NCBI GenBank assembly: GCA_022821965.1 | Contig: JAJECN010000004.1 | Span: forward strand, 1-36,236 | Direction of reading: 5' to 3' | Origin: Candidatus Poribacteria bacterium | GTDB lineage: Bacteria > Poribacteria > WGA-4E > WGA-3G | Length of the DNA: 36,236 nucleotides | In this document: piece after piece, positions 33,342 through 36,236 of the stretch | Layout: every line of letters begins with the position of its first letter | Position numbering within the stretch: the stretch's first letter is position 1 | Made by a program: the position numbers and the translations under genes | The notes under the pieces: generated by a model | Told to the model about the DNA's origin: nothing | Database searches by the model: none | The model's input: the letters and a program-made list of their open reading frames with translations, nothing else

Positions 33342-33803
33342 ATGAATCAAGTAACAAACGAGGCAATCATCAAAGAACTCACTCGCGCCTATTGGTTAGA
33401 GTTAGAGGCAACCATTAATTATCTCGCCATCTCTGTTGATTTGGACGGCATCCGTGCCGAAGAGATTAAGAAATCGTTGGCAACGGATATTCAAACAGAA
33501 ATTTCACACGCGCAGGAACTTGCCGCCCGTATTAAGGAAATTGACGGACGAGTGCCTGGCTCATTTGCCTTTAAACCTGAACAAGCCTCGCTTCAACCAC
33601 CAGAAGATTCAACGGACCTTGTGTCAACGATCCATGGGGTTATTGAAGCAGAAAACATGGCGATTGAACAATACAATAAGATTATTCGCTTGTGCGACGG
33701 GATAGACTACGTCACCCAAGACCTCTGCATCAAACTCCTTGCCGATGAGGAGAAACACCGTCGGGAGTTCAGAGGATTTCTCATGGAATACGAGCAGGAT
33801 TAA
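33342..33803 (+). CDS. ferritin-like di-iron protein
   Basis: This is a 153-residue four-helix protein. Likely iron ligands are E22, E53 and H56 (EISH), E102 or E104, and E136/H139 (EEKH), which is the E...ExxH...E...ExxH pattern of ferritin-like proteins. It is close in length to bacterioferritins but lacks an obvious heme-binding Met, so iron storage or oxidation is favoured. The Dps and rubrerythrin classes are alternatives. AGGAG precedes ATG 33342, and the gene has its own promoter. It sits next to heme import, where iron freed from heme would need storage. Confidence 0.82.
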   Translation: MNQVTNEAIIKELTRAYWLELEATINYLAISVDLDGIRAEEIKKSLATDIQTEISHAQELAARIKEIDGRVPGSFAFKPEQASLQPPEDSTDLVSTIHGVIEAENMAIEQYNKIIRLCDGIDYVTQDLCIKLLADEEKHRREFRGFLMEYEQD

Positions 33804-33826
33804 TTTTCTTAGAATAGACTGAAAAT

Positions 33827-33862
33827 AACAAACAACGGGCAATAATGCCCGTTGTTTGTTTT
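33827..33862. terminator. bidirectional intrinsic terminator
   Basis: The arms 33827-33841 and 33846-33860 form a perfect 15-bp stem with a 4-base ATAA loop. The + side ends in a TT-rich tail and the other side is flanked by A-rich sequence, so it can end both the ferritin gene and the opposing lipoprotein gene. Confidence 0.8.
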
Positions 33863-33876
33863 AAAATCTTCCACAC

Positions 33877-34458
33877 TCAGGGTTGACTACCTATTTTTCT
33901 GAGAACTGTCTTTTCCTGATTCTCTTCCTCTGTAAGAACAAGTGTGTCTCCCTGTATAACCCAACTAAATTTATGGATATGTCCAAAGATGTCACTTTTG
34001 AACTCTCGCGCGAAATCTTCCTCCGTTGTACCAACTAACTCCCAGAAATATTGAGGCTTAACGCTCACATTGACATCCTGCGGAACCAACGACAACGCTG
34101 ATGCAGAGACAAAATAGGTACCTTTTTCAGAAAAATTCATCTTCGCCTGAGACAAAGAGACCTGTTCAATTAAGTTGCTTAAATCTCCAACGAACTCACC
34201 GCCAATTTCCAGTCCCCACGAACCGTCTTGATCAAAAACAAGGCTGTTTTGTGTGAGGGTAACCTTCACACCGGTATCACCAAAGAAGGCATCAATCCTG
34301 TCTTGGACAGGTTGCTCCCCAAATGATACATATTCCCACGTACCCACCAAATCTTCCATTTGCTGCTGCGTTTCATCTTCAGTGCGACCACAACCGACTG
34401 TTAGTAACAGAGTTGGGATAAAAAGCAAGAATAGTAGAAGAAGATTTTTCACAATCAT
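33877..34458 (-). CDS. lipoprotein with lipocalin-like-start mature domain, unknown function
   Basis: This is a 193-residue lipoprotein on the minus strand. The lipobox TVGC sets Cys23. The mature part starts with LVGTWEYVSF, the strand seen at the N-terminus of lipocalin-like and DUF4488-type domains, and continues with beta strands to KTVLRKI. A GGGGGA ribosome binding site precedes the start at 34458. It converges with the ferritin gene on the shared terminator. Confidence 0.7.
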   Translation of the reverse strand: MIVKNLLLLFLLFIPTLLLTVGCGRTEDETQQQMEDLVGTWEYVSFGEQPVQDRIDAFFGDTGVKVTLTQNSLVFDQDGSWGLEIGGEFVGDLSNLIEQVSLSQAKMNFSEKGTYFVSASALSLVPQDVNVSVKPQYFWELVGTTEEDFAREFKSDIFGHIHKFSWVIQGDTLVLTEEENQEKTVLRKIGSQP

Positions 34459-34780
34459 TTCCCCCTAACAACAAATGAGCACGTTATATCCAGTTCGGAA
34501 CCAATGGATTCAAAAATCTTGGATACCTGTTTAGGTTTGTATTGTTAGATGTGCTTTAGGGGAAAAACTTCGTTATTTCAGAGAACACTGCTTATATATT
34601 CTGTGTGAGCAGAACGGAATGAGGAAAACACATAGTTAAAAGGATGCGCTTGTACAGCACACAGGACTCACGCAGCCTCTCTTGCTGGCGAGGTTTGAAA
34701 CCAGGGTTCCCACCCGTTACTAGAACTGTTCTCTTACTGATTAATTCTATCTTCAACTACGAATTTACAAATGTAGATGT
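34459..34780. other. 322-base intergenic region without visible gene
   Basis: I see only the upstream region of the minus-strand lipoprotein and, near 34688-34710, a decayed version of the GGCGAGG hairpin repeat (CTGGCGAGGTTTGAAACCAG). Confidence 0.5.
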
Positions 34781-36106
34781 TTATCTCTGATTTCCTTTAC
34801 TATGTTTCTCTAGTACTTCCCATAGTAGAGATGGGTTATCGCAGACATCAAAGGCCCACCTGCCATACTTACGAGCATGATTCACAGCATCAACCCACCG
34901 CTTCGCTGCTTCATACTTCACAGGATCTTTCCTCCGTTTCTCTCCTTTTATCTCAAGAATCAAGTTAAGATCATTTGTCAATCGCACGATAAAATCTGGA
35001 TAATAGTCGCGATCCTCACTCTCAAAGTGATACCGAATAATAAACCCTAACCTATCGTTGCGAACATAACTTTTAACAAGATTAGAACGTTCAAAATAGT
35101 ACGAAGCACTACCTTCCCACCCTGAATCTACTGCCACAAAATTAAGATGACTTTTCTGCGTTACATAGCAATCTTTAGTGGTGAGAAAATCAACATCCTT
35201 AGAACTCCCCACAGGATTGCTTGGGTCAATAATCGGTAGTAAGGGGGCTTCGCCAGCATCTTTATCCGGCTGGAGGGAATTCACGAATATATCTACCACT
35301 TGCCCCCTGCATCTCGGGTTCCACAATACTCTCGGATCTCCATCCCTATTTAAAAATTCAATTTTCGTGCGCGTATAGTTCTCCACCAGCCAAAAAATCT
35401 GTGGAAATAACCGACTACGAGACATGTCTCCCGGCAGCTTTTCCAAAATTTCTGAAACAATGCGAAACAAGGTAGTTTGGAGGGGATGAGCATCATAATA
35501 CGCCGCAAGGGTATGCTCAATCGGTACACCAATGTGAACATGTCTACCTTCGTCTAAAGTAATCGCACCGACAGTAACACCTTCAACCGCCTCAATCTTA
35601 ATTTGCTCCATGCTTTTAACGTCGGTTGTCATGGCATCATGGGTCAACTCAAAACTATAACTTTCAACATTGGGAAATCTTATTTCATGGTCACGCTGCC
35701 TCTCATGTAAGGCATGAACACGAACGGTAGGTTTAGGAGGACCTGGTACCTGCCCTTGCTGCTTTCCTTTGAACGGTATCATCGAAAAGGGAATGCCATA
35801 TATGTCTACGTACTCCGCCGGAAATAGACCAGTTTCTTTGTCGATGTCATAACTTATACGGCGAAGCCCACGCCCAACTATCTGCTCGCATAGCAGCGGG
35901 CTCCGAAACGCACGCAAACCGAGAATTTGTGTCACATTGTTGGCATCCCAGCCCTCGTTCAGCATGGAAACAGCAACAATGCACCGAATCTGTTCACCCG
36001 ACTCGCCCTTTGTACCGATGGTACTGACAACCTCCCGGAGGGCATCAGCATTACTATCCTCTGCTGCAAGGAGTTGACTATCAATCCGAATCGTTCTAGT
36101 GTTATG
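34781..36106 (-). pseudogene. C-terminal part of a helicase-restriction endonuclease (BPTD_3080/type III Res-like), truncated
   Basis: The minus-strand frame runs 441 codons before its stop and is open upstream only to about 36106, where IS630-type sequence takes over. It has the SF2 helicase end (SMLNEGWDANNVTQILGLRAF, EQIVGRGLRR motif VI). A PD-(D/E)xK-type nuclease follows: YYPDFIVRL, then LILEIKGEK. Length and order match the C-terminal half of BPTD_3080-family restriction endonucleases of about 1000 residues. The first visible ATG (35965) lies inside the helicase motif and is not a true start. Without the N-terminal ATPase lobe it should be inactive. There is no modification gene in view. 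Confidence 0.82.
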
Positions 36107-36236
36107 TCAAGTTTAGTTTGACGGCTAAAGTAAAATCTGTTATCGTTAGGATCAGCAGAATAAATCTGATAACTTGGAGTCTGTAATGTCATCGAAACAC
36201 TACCAAGTCCTACTGGATGCGTCTCAACGAGATTAT
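36105..36236 (+). mobile_element. IS630-family-like element, left end
   Basis: TGTCAAGTTTAGTTTGAC begins right after a TA (36103-36104), the insertion target of IS630 elements, and marks where the restriction gene's homology stops. A transposase frame starts 81 bases in. The other end is outside the window. Confidence 0.75.
36186..36236 (+). CDS. IS630-type transposase, first 17 codons
   Basis: ATG 36186 after GGAG (36176-36179) reads MSSKHYQVLLDASQRDY to the window edge. The start resembles those of IS630 transposases, which begin with a short strand and a helix containing R-x-Y/x-L. Too little is visible for DDE residues; the call rests on this start and the TA-flanked end. Confidence 0.65.
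   Translation, partial: MSSKHYQVLLDASQRDY

Overview
The window looks like a chromosomal segment of an uncultivated Gram-negative bacterium. It encodes two TonB-dependent receptors, porin-like beta-barrels and many lipobox lipoproteins. The combination of WD40 and dockerin-type repeats in one protein, short palindromic intergenic repeats and mixed base composition recalls Candidatus Poribacteria, but that placement is an inference from style; there is no rRNA or tRNA gene here to test it. I see no CRISPR array and no RNA gene.

Layout. The left edge (1-101) is the tail of an IS3-family transposase, followed by a phosphotransferase that appears to have lost its N-terminus. Positions 1205-5457 hold ordinary accessory genes: a GNAT acetyltransferase, a BNR/Asp-box propeller, a VOC protein, an unknown protein, a lipoprotein and a NUDIX hydrolase, with one MITE-like repeat. 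From 5574 to 33803 most of the window is an iron and heme acquisition region. Nine copies of one Fur-box-like 19-mer (consensus GATAATGAGTCTCATTTTC) stand in front of its transcription units. The right edge has a minus-strand lipoprotein and the C-terminal part of a helicase/restriction endonuclease, cut by the start of an IS630-type element at 36105.

The iron region has four parts. (1) 5574-10133: a SAM methyltransferase and a nitroreductase behind two Fur boxes, then a DUF5916/CBM9 outer-membrane protein behind a third. (2) 10301-13455: a GC-rich siderophore-interacting protein broken by a frameshift, an Eis-like acetyltransferase and a WD40-dockerin protein. None of these has a Fur box. 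(3) 13659-22169: tandem promoters and Fur boxes, then a porin, an imelysin lipoprotein, a di-heme DUF1111 lipoprotein, a small lipoprotein, a large TonB receptor and a DUF4856 lipoprotein. (4) 25267-33803: an IsdG-type heme monooxygenase, a small membrane protein, a heme-receptor-like TonB protein, a secreted HmuY, a 76-residue protein, a lipid-anchored HmuY, the heme ABC transporter HmuTUV and a ferritin-like protein. A glycosyltransferase-like membrane protein and an FAD oxidoreductase (22303-25130) lie between parts 3 and 4 without a Fur box.

Taken together, part 4 reads as a complete route: HmuY capture, HmuR import across the outer membrane, HmuTUV import across the inner membrane, ring opening by the monooxygenase and iron storage in the ferritin. 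Part 3 is a second, mechanistically unsettled iron system built largely from lipoproteins.
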